Shown here one piece after another: positions 1 through 8,544 of a stretch of 64,000 nucleotides of DNA; positions within the stretch are counted from its first letter, which is position 1, and each line of letters opens with the position of its first letter. Position numbers and translations under genes: made by a program. Where the stretch lies: positions 7,148,501 to 7,212,500 of the forward strand of contig NZ_CP088285.1 in the NCBI RefSeq assembly GCF_011516645.4. Direction: 5' to 3'. The DNA is from Bradyrhizobium septentrionale (GTDB lineage Bacteria; Pseudomonadota; Alphaproteobacteria; Rhizobiales; Xanthobacteraceae). The notes beneath the pieces were generated by a model, which searched no databases, had not been told where the DNA came from, and saw nothing but the letters and a program-made list of their open reading frames with translations.

Positions 1-2
1 CC

Positions 3-425
3 GAGCGCGGGCGCGAGGGCTATGCCAAGAACCGGCACGATTTTGCCAAGCTGATCTGGCAGCTCGCGTCGCCGCAGTGGAAGTTCGACGACGCCACCTA
101 TGACCGCAGCGCGGCGGCTTTCGAGAACCCCGACCACGTCGATATCGTGATCCACAATTACCGCTGGCGGCTCGGGCTCGCCGAGGGCGAGGCGAAGTAC
201 GACGCGTTCGAGAAGACGCTCGCCCAGGCGCCTGTGATCGCGATCCCGACCATCACGATGGAGGGCGATGCCAACGGCGCGCCGCATCCGGAGCCCGCGG
301 CCTATGCCAAGAAGTTCTCGGGGCATTATGAGCATCGGACCCTGACTGGCGGCATCGGCCACAATCTGCCGCAGGAGGCGCCGCAGGCCTTCGTCCAGGC
401 CATCATCGACGTCAGCAAGGCCTGA
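3..425 (+). CDS. alpha/beta hydrolase, C-terminal part (5' truncated by window edge)
   Basis: The reading frame is open from base 3 to a TGA at 423-425, giving about 140 residues; the start lies outside the window. The segment reads ERGREGYAKNRHDFAKLIW, then a hydrolase-like end. IPTITMEGDANGAP fits the strand that carries the acid residue, and TGGIGHNLPQEAP holds the likely catalytic His just before the last helix. This layout fits epoxide-hydrolase or haloalkane-dehalogenase-like alpha/beta hydrolases; the nucleophile elbow is not visible. Substrate unknown. The P460 gene follows 19 bp later and could be co-transcribed. Confidence 0.8.
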   Translation, partial: ERGREGYAKNRHDFAKLIWQLASPQWKFDDATYDRSAAAFENPDHVDIVIHNYRWRLGLAEGEAKYDAFEKTLAQAPVIAIPTITMEGDANGAPHPEPAAYAKKFSGHYEHRTLTGGIGHNLPQEAPQAFVQAIIDVSKA

Positions 426-444
426 GCAGCGCGGACCAAGGATC

Positions 445-954
445 ATGACACAGGTTGTGAAATGGGCGGCTGCCGCGATCGCGGCAGCCTGCATCAGTGC
501 CGCATTGCCGTTTGCTGTCGGCCATGCTGATGACGCGGCGCTGGCATCGCCGATCTTCGGCGTGACAATTCCCGAGGGCTATCGCGACTGGAAGCTGATC
601 GCGGTCGGCGAGGAGACCGGGCTCGACGAACTCCGCAGCGTGCTCGGCAACGCCACTGCCGTGAAGGCCTATCAGGACGGCGTAGCGCGATTCCCTGACG
701 GCACCGTGCTGGTCAAGCTTGCCTGGAAGCGCAAGCCGGTCGCCGGGCTTAATGGCGCCTTCATCACCGGGCCGGCGACCACCGTGCAGGTGATGGTGAA
801 GGACTCCGCCAAATATGCCGCGACCGGCGGCTGGGGCTTTGGCCGCTTCATCGACGGCAAGCCTGTCGATGCCGCCCAGCACGAGACGTGTTTCGCCTGC
901 CACGAGGCCCACGCCAGCGATCACGACTTCGTCTTCACGCACTATGCGCACTAG
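445..954 (+). CDS. cytochrome P460 family protein
   Basis: 169 residues. Residues 1-28 form a signal peptide (MTQVVKWAAAAIAAACISAA onward), so the protein should be periplasmic. The body (PEGYRDWKLIAVG ... FPDGTVLVKLAWKRK) has the usual P460-domain layout, with Lys residues in the VLVKLAWKRK strand where P460 proteins cross-link haem. A single CxxCH haem motif, CFACH, lies at about 149-153 near the C-terminus, followed by HASDHDFVFTHYAH. Family members oxidise hydroxylamine or bind NO or cytochrome c' ligands; the activity of this one cannot be read from sequence. Confidence 0.85.
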   Translation: MTQVVKWAAAAIAAACISAALPFAVGHADDAALASPIFGVTIPEGYRDWKLIAVGEETGLDELRSVLGNATAVKAYQDGVARFPDGTVLVKLAWKRKPVAGLNGAFITGPATTVQVMVKDSAKYAATGGWGFGRFIDGKPVDAAQHETCFACHEAHASDHDFVFTHYAH

Positions 955-1051
955 GCGAGCAATATCGGTGTGGAGACCGGCGCGGTCCGATCTGGCGCTG
1001 TGGTTGCTGCGGGGCTAGTTTCCCCGCAGCAATCGCATGCGGGGAACGGCT

Positions 1052-1420
1052 TTGACCATCACCATCTACGGCATCAAGAACTGCGACACCATGAAGAAGG
1101 CGCGCGCCTGGCTTGACGATCATGGCGTCGCCTATGATTTCCACGACTACAAGACCGCGGGGATCGCCAAGGACAAGCTCAAGCATTGGAGCGACGAGGT
1201 CGGTTGGGAAACGCTGCTCAATCGCGCCGGCACGACCTTCAAGAAGCTGCCCGATGCCGACAAGGAAGGTTTGAACGAGCGCAAGGCGCTGGCGCTGATG
1301 GCGGAGCAGCCGTCGATGATCAAGCGTCCGGTGCTCGACCTGGGCGCAAGGCGCGTCGTCGGCTTCAAGCCGGATGTCTACGCCAAGGACGTGCCGGCCA
1401 AGGCGCGCAAGAAGGGCTGA
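1052..1420 (+). CDS. ArsC/Spx-family (YffB-like) thioredoxin-fold protein
   Basis: About 122 residues. It begins TITIYGIKNCDTMKKARAWL, the N-terminal strand and single active-site Cys of the ArsC/YffB family. MIKRPVLDLGARRVVGF is the conserved 'IKRPV' region that positions the substrate Arg. It lacks the extra Cys set needed for proven arsenate reduction, so 'glutathione-dependent reductase-like' is safer than arsenate reductase. I chose TTG at 1052, preceded by GGGGAA at a good distance; ATG at 1037 would add five residues (MRGTA) and sits on a hairpin-like CGCATGCGGGG. Confidence 0.85.
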   Translation: MTITIYGIKNCDTMKKARAWLDDHGVAYDFHDYKTAGIAKDKLKHWSDEVGWETLLNRAGTTFKKLPDADKEGLNERKALALMAEQPSMIKRPVLDLGARRVVGFKPDVYAKDVPAKARKKG

Positions 1421-1436
1421 CGCGTTAGGGACGAGT

Positions 1437-2054
1437 CTAGATCAGCTCGACTGAATCCTGGCTCGCCGGATGATCCGTCGGCACGAAGCTGCGGTCGATC
1501 ACCGCGCGCACGGTGACGACCGGGACCGACTTCGGCGTCACGCCCATCAGGTTCTGCAGCCGAAATCCGCCCTCGATGCTGATCGCCTTGTACGAGCCGA
1601 TGATGTGTTCGACGGTATCGCAACGTCCGAACGGCAGCAGCAGCCGTTCATAGGAGACGTCCTTGCCGTCGGCGTCCGTGACCTCCGCAACCGTATAGGT
1701 CGGACGCTTGCGCGTCAGGCAGGCGCGATACGAGAGGATCACGCCGGCATAGCGCTCCTGGCCGATCGCATCATCCAGATAGCGGTTGGTGCGCAGCCGC
1801 GGATCGACGTGCTCGTTGCCGTAGGCGGTGGTCAGCCTTGCACCTTGTTGGGTGATCAGGAAGCGGGCGTCCTCGCCGCCGCCGACCACGTCAAAACCCA
1901 TCATGTCGGCGCGCTCGTCGGCGGTGCCTTCGGTGTGGAAGTCGCTCAGCCTGGGAAGCGCGTCCGGCTTGCGCACCGCGCGCAGCCAGGCATTCAGCAG
2001 CACCCGCTGCGTGATCGATTTGACCACCGATGGATCGGCACTCTCGAATGGCAT
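1437..2054 (-). CDS. PAS domain protein (PAS_5 type), paralogue 1
   Basis: 205 residues with no signal peptide or membrane segment. The N-terminus (SVVKSITQRVLLNAWLRA) is a helix followed by a PAS-like fold: LTTAYGNEHVDPRLRTNRYLDD, then RPTYTVAEVTDADGKDVSYERLLLPFG. The ERLLLPF block is typical of the short, stand-alone PAS proteins that are abundant in Bradyrhizobium. It starts 3 bp after the stop of an upstream paralogue (2058-2672), so the two form one transcript. No output domain is present, so it probably acts as a sensor partner of something encoded elsewhere. Confidence 0.75.
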   Translation of the reverse strand: MPFESADPSVVKSITQRVLLNAWLRAVRKPDALPRLSDFHTEGTADERADMMGFDVVGGGEDARFLITQQGARLTTAYGNEHVDPRLRTNRYLDDAIGQERYAGVILSYRACLTRKRPTYTVAEVTDADGKDVSYERLLLPFGRCDTVEHIIGSYKAISIEGGFRLQNLMGVTPKSVPVVTVRAVIDRSFVPTDHPASQDSVELI

Positions 2055-2057
2055 CGG

Positions 2058-2672
2058 CTAGCCGAATTCAAGCACATCCCCGAGCGGGATGCGGCCGGGG
2101 GCACGGTGGTACAGGTCGCGGTCGATGATCGCGCACAGCTTGAAGTTCGGCAGCACGACATTGCCGCGCATCAGATTGCGGATTTCGAAATGGCCGTCGT
2201 CGCTGATCGTCTTCAGCGACGCGACCAGATGCGTGACAGGGCCGCCATCCGAGAACGGCAGCAGCAGCCGTTCATAGGCCACGACGTGACCGTAGATGTC
2301 GTCGATGTCGGTGATGGTGTAGGCGGGGAGGCGGCGGGCGATGCATTCGCGGTAGACCGGCATCACGACCGGCGCGAGCCGCGGGCCGAGATAGTCGTCG
2401 AGCAGGCGGCCCTTGCCGCTATGTCCGTAGGCGGTGGCCATCCGCGTGCCGTCGCTCTCGATCGTCAATCGCGGCGGTTGCGAAGCCGCGTCGACGCTGA
2501 GGAACACGGTGTCCGGCAAATCTTCCTCGATCCGCTCCGGTTGAAATTCATCCATGCGCGGGATCGTCTGGCTGCGGGCATAAAGCCGCAGCCACGTGTT
2601 CAGGAAATCACGTTGCCGGATCGACTTGACGACCGAAGAATTGGCGCTCTCGAAATGCAAGGCTCTGGCCAT
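2058..2672 (-). CDS. PAS domain protein (PAS_5 type), paralogue 2
   Basis: About 204 residues and clearly homologous to the next gene downstream. Both have SSVVKSI/PSVVKSI near the start, NTWLR/NAWLR, the TAYG block, YTITDIDDIYGHVVAYERLL versus YTVAEVTDADGKDVSYERLL, and a C-terminal FEIRNLM/FRLQNLM then IDRDLY/IDRSFV. ATG at 2672 gives MARALHFES; TTG at 2678 is an alternative. A tandem duplication with strong divergence suggests two different ligands or partners. First gene of a two-gene operon. Confidence 0.75.
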   Translation of the reverse strand: MARALHFESANSSVVKSIRQRDFLNTWLRLYARSQTIPRMDEFQPERIEEDLPDTVFLSVDAASQPPRLTIESDGTRMATAYGHSGKGRLLDDYLGPRLAPVVMPVYRECIARRLPAYTITDIDDIYGHVVAYERLLLPFSDGGPVTHLVASLKTISDDGHFEIRNLMRGNVVLPNFKLCAIIDRDLYHRAPGRIPLGDVLEFG

Positions 2673-2678
2673 TCTCAA

Positions 2679-2999
2679 TGCAATGGCCGGAGCTTCGGCG
2701 ACAGGCGGAAATATTCTATGAAAGTGACGGTCCGGAGCAAAACACCGTTAACGGCCGCTTTCCCGAGGCGCAAAGCCCGTTCAAATACCATTCGACTAAG
2801 GATCAACCGGAACTGGTCGCGCCGATACCGCACCGCACAGCTTTCGACCTTGCGTAACCGCCGCAGATGACGGCATATTCCGGCCCGGAGGCGACGGGCC
2901 CCGGACGGTTTCCAAGACGGTCGGACAACCTGTCGAACACGAAAAAAGCTGGCCACGCGGGCGACGGGCTTCGCGGCGATGGCGTATGGGGGATTCTAT
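2679..2999. other. intergenic region between divergent PAS pair and liv cluster
   Basis: About 320 bp without a supported gene. It must hold the promoters of both the leftward PAS pair and the rightward Liv transporter. I see an AT-richer stretch around 2705-2800 but no convincing palindrome or -35/-10 pair. Short reading frames here have no homology I recognise. Confidence 0.5.
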
Positions 3000-3747
3000 T
3001 TGGCCGATGAGTTCATTCTCGAAACCAGCGGATTGACCAAGGAATTCGCGGGTTTCTTCGCCGTTCGCGACGTTGCCTTGAAAGTGCGTCGCGGCAGTAT
3101 TCACGCGTTGATCGGGCCGAACGGCGCCGGCAAGACGACCTGTTTCAATCTGCTGACCAAATTCCTGAAGCCGACGGGAGGGCAGATTCGCTACAAGGGC
3201 CAGGACATCACCGCGATGCCGCCGGCCGATGTGGCGCGGCTTGGCCTCGTCCGCTCGTTCCAGATTTCGGCGGTGTTTCCGCATCTGACCGCGCTCGAGA
3301 ACGTTCGCGTGGCGCTGCAGCGCCAGCATGGCTCGTCGTTTGATTTCTGGCGCTCGAAAACCGTGCTCGACCGCTTCAATCCGCGCGCCCACGAGCTCCT
3401 GAACGACGTCGGCCTGAGCGAGTTTGCCAACACGCCGGCGGTCGAGATGCCGTACGGCCGCAAACGCGCCCTTGAGATTGCAACGACGCTCGCGCTCGAC
3501 CCCGAGATGATGCTGCTCGACGAGCCGATGGCCGGCATGGGTCACGAGGACATCGACAAGATCGCGGCGCTGATCAAGCGGATCTCCGCCAAGTACACCA
3601 TCCTGATGGTCGAACATAACCTCTCGGTGGTGGCCAACCTCTCCGACATCATCACCGTGCTGACGCGCGGGCAGGTGCTGGCGGAGGGCAACTACGCCGA
3701 CCTCTCCAAGGACGAGCGCGTGAAGGAAGCCTATCTGGGAGCGGGTC

Positions 3748-3755
<8 letters not shown>
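3000..3755 (+). CDS. livG: branched-chain amino acid type ABC transporter, ATP-binding protein LivG
   Basis: About 251 residues. It is the first ATPase of a HAAT importer, coupling ATP hydrolysis to uptake at the inner membrane. Walker A is GPNGAGKT, the Q-loop region is GLVRSFQI, Walker B is MMLLDEPMAG and the switch His is in MVEHNL. The ABC signature is degenerate (PYGRKRALEIA instead of LSGGQ), as is common in LivG. TTG at 3000 (LADEFILETSGL) is preferred because TGGGGGA sits 7 bp upstream; ATG at 2979 would add seven residues. Its end overlaps livF by 8 bp. Confidence 0.9.
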
Positions 3756-4491
<736 letters not shown>

Positions 4492-4531
4492 AATCGCCAG
4501 CCAGAAAATTTAAAGACTGAGGAAATACGAC

Positions 4532-5752
4532 ATGAAGAACACGATTTCAGCGTTCCTGCTCGGCACCGCGATGGTGCTGTCAGCTGCAAGCGTCGCCTCC
4601 GCTGACGACAAGACGGTCAAGATCGGCGTGCTGTCGGATCAGTCCGGCCTCTATGCCGACCTTGCCGGCCCCGGCTCGACGCTGGCGGCGCAGATGGCGA
4701 TCGAGGATTCCGGCCTCAAGGCCAAGGGCTGGACCATCGACCTGATCTCCGGCGATCACCAGAACAAGCCCGATATCGGCACCACCATCGCCCGCCAGTG
4801 GTTCGACGTCGACAAGGTCGACACGGTCGTCGACGTGCCGAATTCCGGCGTCGCGCTCGCGGTGAACAACATCGTGAAGGAGAAGAACGGCGTCTACATC
4901 AATTCGGGTGCTGCGACCTCCGATCTCACCAACGCGCAGTGCTCGCCGAACACCGTGCACTGGACGTACGATACCTATATGCTGGCCCACGCCACCGGCC
5001 AGGCGCTGGTGAAGGCGGGCGGGGACACCTGGTTCTTCCTGACCGCGGACTACGCGTTCGGCGCGGCGCTCGAACGCGATACCGCGGCGGTTGTCACCGC
5101 CAACGGCGGAAAGGTGGTCGGCGGCGTCAAGCATCCGCTCAACACCGCTGACTTCTCCTCCTTCCTGCTGCAGGCGCAGGCCTCCAAGGCCAAGATCATC
5201 GGTCTCGCCAATGCCGGCGGCGACACCACCAACTCGATCAAGCAGGCCGCCGAGTTCGGCATCGTCAAGGGCGGCCAGAAGCTCGCGGCGCTGCTCCTGT
5301 TCCTCACCGACGTCAAGGCGATCGGGCTGGAGACTGCGCAGGGCCTCAACTTCACCGAGACGTTCTACTGGGACCTCAACGACAACACCCGCGCCTTCTC
5401 CAAGCGCTTCTCGGCGCGGATGAAGAGCGGCGCGCCCCCGACCATGGTGCAGGCCGGCGTCTATGCGGGCCTCACGCATTACTTCAAGGCGCTGGAAGCG
5501 CTCGGCGGCAATCCGCATGACGGCGCCAAGGTGGTCGCGAAGATGAAGACCATCCCGACCGACGATCCGCTGTTCGGCAAGGGCGAGGTCGAGGCCAACG
5601 GCCGTGTCACCCACGATGCCTATCTGTTCGAAGTGAAGAAGCCCTCGGAGTCCAAGGGGCCGTGGGACTTCTACAAGCTGGTCGGCACCGTGCCGGGCAA
5701 CCAGGCCTTCACGCCGCTCGACAAGAGCACCTGTGCGCTTCTGAAGAAGTGA
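4532..5752 (+). CDS. HAAT-family periplasmic substrate-binding protein
   Basis: 406 residues with a signal peptide cut near VASA-DDK. It then has a type I periplasmic binding fold opening VKIGVLSDQSGLYADLAGPG. FTADYAFG-like (FLTADYAFGAALE) and HPLNTADFSSFLLQAQASKA are hallmarks of the Bradyrhizobium LivK-like group. It supplies ligand to LivHMGF; the ligand cannot be named, and amino acids, amides or aromatic acids are all known for this family. A strong hairpin follows the stop (5760-5789), which probably makes this cistron more abundant than the permease cistrons. A close paralogue lies at 25513-26739. Confidence 0.92.
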   Translation: MKNTISAFLLGTAMVLSAASVASADDKTVKIGVLSDQSGLYADLAGPGSTLAAQMAIEDSGLKAKGWTIDLISGDHQNKPDIGTTIARQWFDVDKVDTVVDVPNSGVALAVNNIVKEKNGVYINSGAATSDLTNAQCSPNTVHWTYDTYMLAHATGQALVKAGGDTWFFLTADYAFGAALERDTAAVVTANGGKVVGGVKHPLNTADFSSFLLQAQASKAKIIGLANAGGDTTNSIKQAAEFGIVKGGQKLAALLLFLTDVKAIGLETAQGLNFTETFYWDLNDNTRAFSKRFSARMKSGAPPTMVQAGVYAGLTHYFKALEALGGNPHDGAKVVAKMKTIPTDDPLFGKGEVEANGRVTHDAYLFEVKKPSESKGPWDFYKLVGTVPGNQAFTPLDKSTCALLKK

Positions 5753-5759
5753 CGGTCAT

Positions 5760-5789
5760 GCCCGCCGGCCATGAGCGTGGCCGGCGGGC
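5760..5789 (+). terminator. intra-operon hairpin after the binding-protein gene
   Basis: A perfect 11-bp stem: GCCCGCCGGCC (5760-5770) pairs with GGCCGGCGGGC (5779-5789) across an 8-nt loop. No long T-run follows, so partial termination or 3'-end protection of the binding-protein mRNA is more likely than a full stop before livH. Confidence 0.7.
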
Positions 5790-5816
5790 TTCATCTATCC
5801 AGCGAAAGCTCATTCG

Positions 5817-6680
5817 ATGCAGGCTCTCTACGCACAGCTTCTGGTGGGACTGATCAACGGCTCGTTCTACGCGCTGCTCAGTCTGGGGCTCGCCGTCATC
5901 TTCGGCATGCTCAACATTATCAATTTCGCGCACGGCGCGCTCTACATGATGGGCGCCTTCGTGGCGTATTTCCTGCTCAATCTGGGCGGCATCAACTACT
6001 GGTGGGCGCTGCTCATCGCGCCGGTCATTGTCGGCATCTTCGGCATGATCCTCGAGCGCACCATGCTGCAATGGCTGGCCGGCCTCGACCATCTCTACGG
6101 ACTGCTGCTGACCTTCGGCATCGCGCTGATCGTGCAGGGCGTGTTCCAGAACTATTTCGGCTCCTCCGGTCTGCCGTATTCGATCCCGGATCAGCTCAAG
6201 GGCGGCGTCAATCTCGGCTTCATGTTCCTGCCGATCTATCGCGGCTGGGTCGTCATCTTCTCGCTGGTGGTGTGCCTTGCCACCTGGTTCCTGATCGAGA
6301 AGACGCAGCTTGGCGCCTATCTGCGCGCCGCGACCGAGAACCCGACGCTGGTGCGCGCCTTCGGCATCAACGTGCCGCGCATGATCACGCTGACCTACGG
6401 GCTCGGCGTAGGCCTTGCCGCGCTCGCCGGCGTGTTGTCGGCGCCGATCAACCAGGTCCGCCCGCTGATGGGGGCCGATCTCATCATCGTGGTGTTCGCG
6501 GTGGTCGTGATCGGCGGCATGGGCTCGATCATGGGCTCGATCATCACCGGCTTCGCGCTCGGCGTGATCGAGGGACTGACCAAGTATTTTTATCCCGAGG
6601 CCTCCAACACCGTGGTGTTTGTCCTGATGGTGGTGGTGTTGCTGGTGAAGCCAACGGGACTGACGGGACGGGCGGCCTGA
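5817..6680 (+). CDS. livH: branched-chain amino acid type ABC transporter permease LivH
   Basis: 287 residues, with about eight hydrophobic segments. It begins LLVGLINGSFYALLSLGLAV and continues FGMLNIINFAHGALYMMGAF, the classical LivH signature. EKTQLGAYLRAATENPTLVRAFGIN is the cytoplasmic coupling loop that contacts the ATPases. It ends just before livM, whose ATG comes 2 bp after the stop, and pairs with LivM in the membrane. Confidence 0.95.
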   Translation: MQALYAQLLVGLINGSFYALLSLGLAVIFGMLNIINFAHGALYMMGAFVAYFLLNLGGINYWWALLIAPVIVGIFGMILERTMLQWLAGLDHLYGLLLTFGIALIVQGVFQNYFGSSGLPYSIPDQLKGGVNLGFMFLPIYRGWVVIFSLVVCLATWFLIEKTQLGAYLRAATENPTLVRAFGINVPRMITLTYGLGVGLAALAGVLSAPINQVRPLMGADLIIVVFAVVVIGGMGSIMGSIITGFALGVIEGLTKYFYPEASNTVVFVLMVVVLLVKPTGLTGRAA

Positions 6681-6681
6681 T

Positions 6682-7650
6682 ATGTCAGCATTGACCGACG
6701 ATACACTTCCGGTGACGCCGCGCGCGATGCGCGACGAGATGATCGTATTCGCCGTGATGGCGGCGCTGCTGGCAGTGGTGCCGTTCACGGGGATCTATCC
6801 CTTCTTCGTGATGCAGGCGCTGTGCTTTGCGCTGCTCGCCTGCGCCTTCAACCTCCTGATCGGCTATGGCGGCCTGCTGTCGTTCGGCCACGCGATGTTC
6901 CTCGGCACTGCCGGCTACGTGACCGCGCATGCGCTGAAGGTGTGGGGACTGCCGCCCGAACTCGGCATCGTGGTCGGCACCGCCGCCGCGGCTTTGCTCG
7001 GCCTCGTCACCGGCTTCATCTCGATCCGCCGCCAGGGCATCTATTTCTCGATGATCACACTGGCGCTGTCGCAGCTGCTCTACTTCATCTATCTGCAGGC
7101 GCCGTTCACCCATGGTGAAGACGGCATCCAGGGCATCCCGCAGGGGCGGCTGTTCGGGATCTTCGATCTCTCGAAGCCGCTGGTGCTTTATTACGTCGTG
7201 CTGGTCGGCTTCCTCGCCGGCTTCCTGCTGATCTACCGGACCATCAACTCGCCGTTCGGCGAGGTCTTGAAGGCGATCCGCGAGAACGAACCGCGCGCGA
7301 TCTCGCTCGGCTACAAGACCGACCAGTACAAGATGCTCGCCTACATCCTGTCGGGCACGCTGGCGGGCTTCGCCGGCTCGCTGAAGGTGTTCGTGGCGCA
7401 GAACGCCTCGCTTACCGACGTGCACTGGTCGATGTCCGGTGAAATCGTGCTGATGACGCTGGTCGGCGGTCTCGGCACCATCTTCGGACCGGTGGTCGGC
7501 GCATTCGTGATCATCGCCATGCAGCAATATCTCGCCGGCTTCGGCCAGTGGGTGACGGTGATCCAGGGCGTGATCTTCGTCGCCTGCGTGCTGCTGTTCC
7601 GGCGCGGCCTGGTCGGCGAGCTGGCCCATATGCTCAGGCGGTCGCTGTAG
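6682..7650 (+). CDS. livM: branched-chain amino acid type ABC transporter permease LivM
   Basis: 322 residues with an N-terminal cytoplasmic stretch then multiple membrane segments. FNLLIGYGGLLSFGHAMFLG is the LivM signature, and GEVLKAIRENEPRAISLGY is the coupling loop. Last gene of the five-gene transporter cluster; a hairpin follows at 7693-7712. Gene order livG-livF-binding protein-livH-livM is complete. Confidence 0.95.
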   Translation: MSALTDDTLPVTPRAMRDEMIVFAVMAALLAVVPFTGIYPFFVMQALCFALLACAFNLLIGYGGLLSFGHAMFLGTAGYVTAHALKVWGLPPELGIVVGTAAAALLGLVTGFISIRRQGIYFSMITLALSQLLYFIYLQAPFTHGEDGIQGIPQGRLFGIFDLSKPLVLYYVVLVGFLAGFLLIYRTINSPFGEVLKAIRENEPRAISLGYKTDQYKMLAYILSGTLAGFAGSLKVFVAQNASLTDVHWSMSGEIVLMTLVGGLGTIFGPVVGAFVIIAMQQYLAGFGQWVTVIQGVIFVACVLLFRRGLVGELAHMLRRSL

Positions 7651-7692
7651 GGCAGGGCGCGGCCTGCGATTTCCGGCTGAATAGCGGTGGAC

Positions 7693-7712
7693 GACCGCCC
7701 GTTCGGGCGGTC
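7693..7712 (+). terminator. probable terminator of the liv operon
   Basis: GACCGCCC (7693-7700) and GGGCGGTC (7705-7712) form a perfect 8-bp stem with a GTTC loop; a weak T-rich stretch (GGTTTTCC) comes about 10 bp later. It lies between livM and the Pho box of the next operon. Confidence 0.6.
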
Positions 7713-7740
7713 GATCGGTGGTTTTCCTGCCAGATGCTCT

Positions 7741-7758
7741 ATGACAGTTTTGTGACAG
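7741..7758 (+). promoter_or_regulatory. Pho box (PhoB-binding direct repeat)
   Basis: ATGACAG (7741-7747), a 4-nt T spacer and GTGACAG (7752-7758) form two 7-bp direct repeats spaced 11 bp apart. On the other strand they read CTGTCAC-AAAA-CTGTCAT, matching the PhoB box. It ends 38 bp before the ATG of the DUF47-pit operon. In Sinorhizobium meliloti the equivalent orfA-pit operon is repressed by PhoB during phosphate starvation, so repression is the likely effect here. Confidence 0.85.
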
Positions 7759-7796
7759 TCGCTAAAAGGGCTGTCCCGGAACGATGGAACTGAGAC

Positions 7797-8441
7797 ATGC
7801 TGCGCTGGTTTCGCGCCTTCCTGCCCAGGGAAGAGCGGTTTTTCGACCTGTTCGCCCGCCACGCCCATACCTCCGTGCAGTGCTCATTGGCGCTGCAGGA
7901 CATGCTGAAGGGCGGGGAGGAGACCCCGGTCTTCTGCCAGCGTGTCAATCAGTTCGAGAACGACGCCGATAGTGTCACCCGTGAGGTCCTGACCGCGGTT
8001 CGCCGCACCTTCATTACCCCGTTCGACCGCGGCGACATCAAGAACCTAATCACCGCGATGGACGACGCGGTCGACCAGATGCAGGCGACCGCGAAGGCGG
8101 TCATGCTGTTCGAGGTGCGTGAGTTCGAGCCGCCGATGCGCGAGATGGGCGGCCTGATCGTCGAATGCGCCAATCTGGTGGTCCGCGCGCTGCCCTTGTT
8201 GCAGGCGATCGGCCAGAACGTCTCGATGCTGACCCAGATCACCGAAGAACTGACCAAGCTCGAGGGCCGGGTCGACGATCTCCAGGATATCGGGCTCAAG
8301 GAATTGTTCCTGAAGCACCGCAACGCCAACGCGATGGACTTCATCGTCGGCGCGGAGATCTACGATCACCTCGAGAAAGTGGCCGACCGCTTCGACGACG
8401 TCGCCAACGAGATCAATTCGATCGTGATCGAGCAAGTATGA
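7797..8441 (+). CDS. DUF47 (PhoU-like) phosphate transport accessory protein
   Basis: 214 residues, all-helical and soluble. It begins MLRWFRAFLPREERFFDLF and contains FITPFDRGDIKNLITAMDDA, the DUF47/TIGR00153 signature with acidic helix repeats that bind metal clusters in PhoU-like folds. It matches the protein encoded upstream of pit in rhizobia (orfA) and is thought to modulate Pit. The pit gene follows after a 72-bp repeat element. Confidence 0.92.
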   Translation: MLRWFRAFLPREERFFDLFARHAHTSVQCSLALQDMLKGGEETPVFCQRVNQFENDADSVTREVLTAVRRTFITPFDRGDIKNLITAMDDAVDQMQATAKAVMLFEVREFEPPMREMGGLIVECANLVVRALPLLQAIGQNVSMLTQITEELTKLEGRVDDLQDIGLKELFLKHRNANAMDFIVGAEIYDHLEKVADRFDDVANEINSIVIEQV

Positions 8442-8513
8442 GCATGATCCGGAAAAGTGTGATGCGGTTTTCCGGCGCGACAAACGCGGAACGCGTTTGC
8501 GCGGAGATCATGC
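8442..8513 (+). repeat. 72-bp interspersed repeat, type A copy 1
   Basis: Bounded by inverted ends GCATGATC and GATCATGC, with inner AAACGCGG/CGCGTTTG pairing that would fold into a long hairpin. A near-identical copy in the opposite orientation lies at 61090-61161, and shorter or decayed relatives lie at 55449-55497 and 50325-50397. This copy sits inside the DUF47-pit intergenic space, starting just at the DUF47 stop codon. Confidence 0.85.
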
Positions 8514-8544
8514 TCAAAGAAGCACAGTAGAGCGGGGCCATCAC

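Noticed and set aside
2770..2830. tRNA-like GTTCAAAT stretch upstream of livG
   Set aside because: No matching acceptor or anticodon stems around it.
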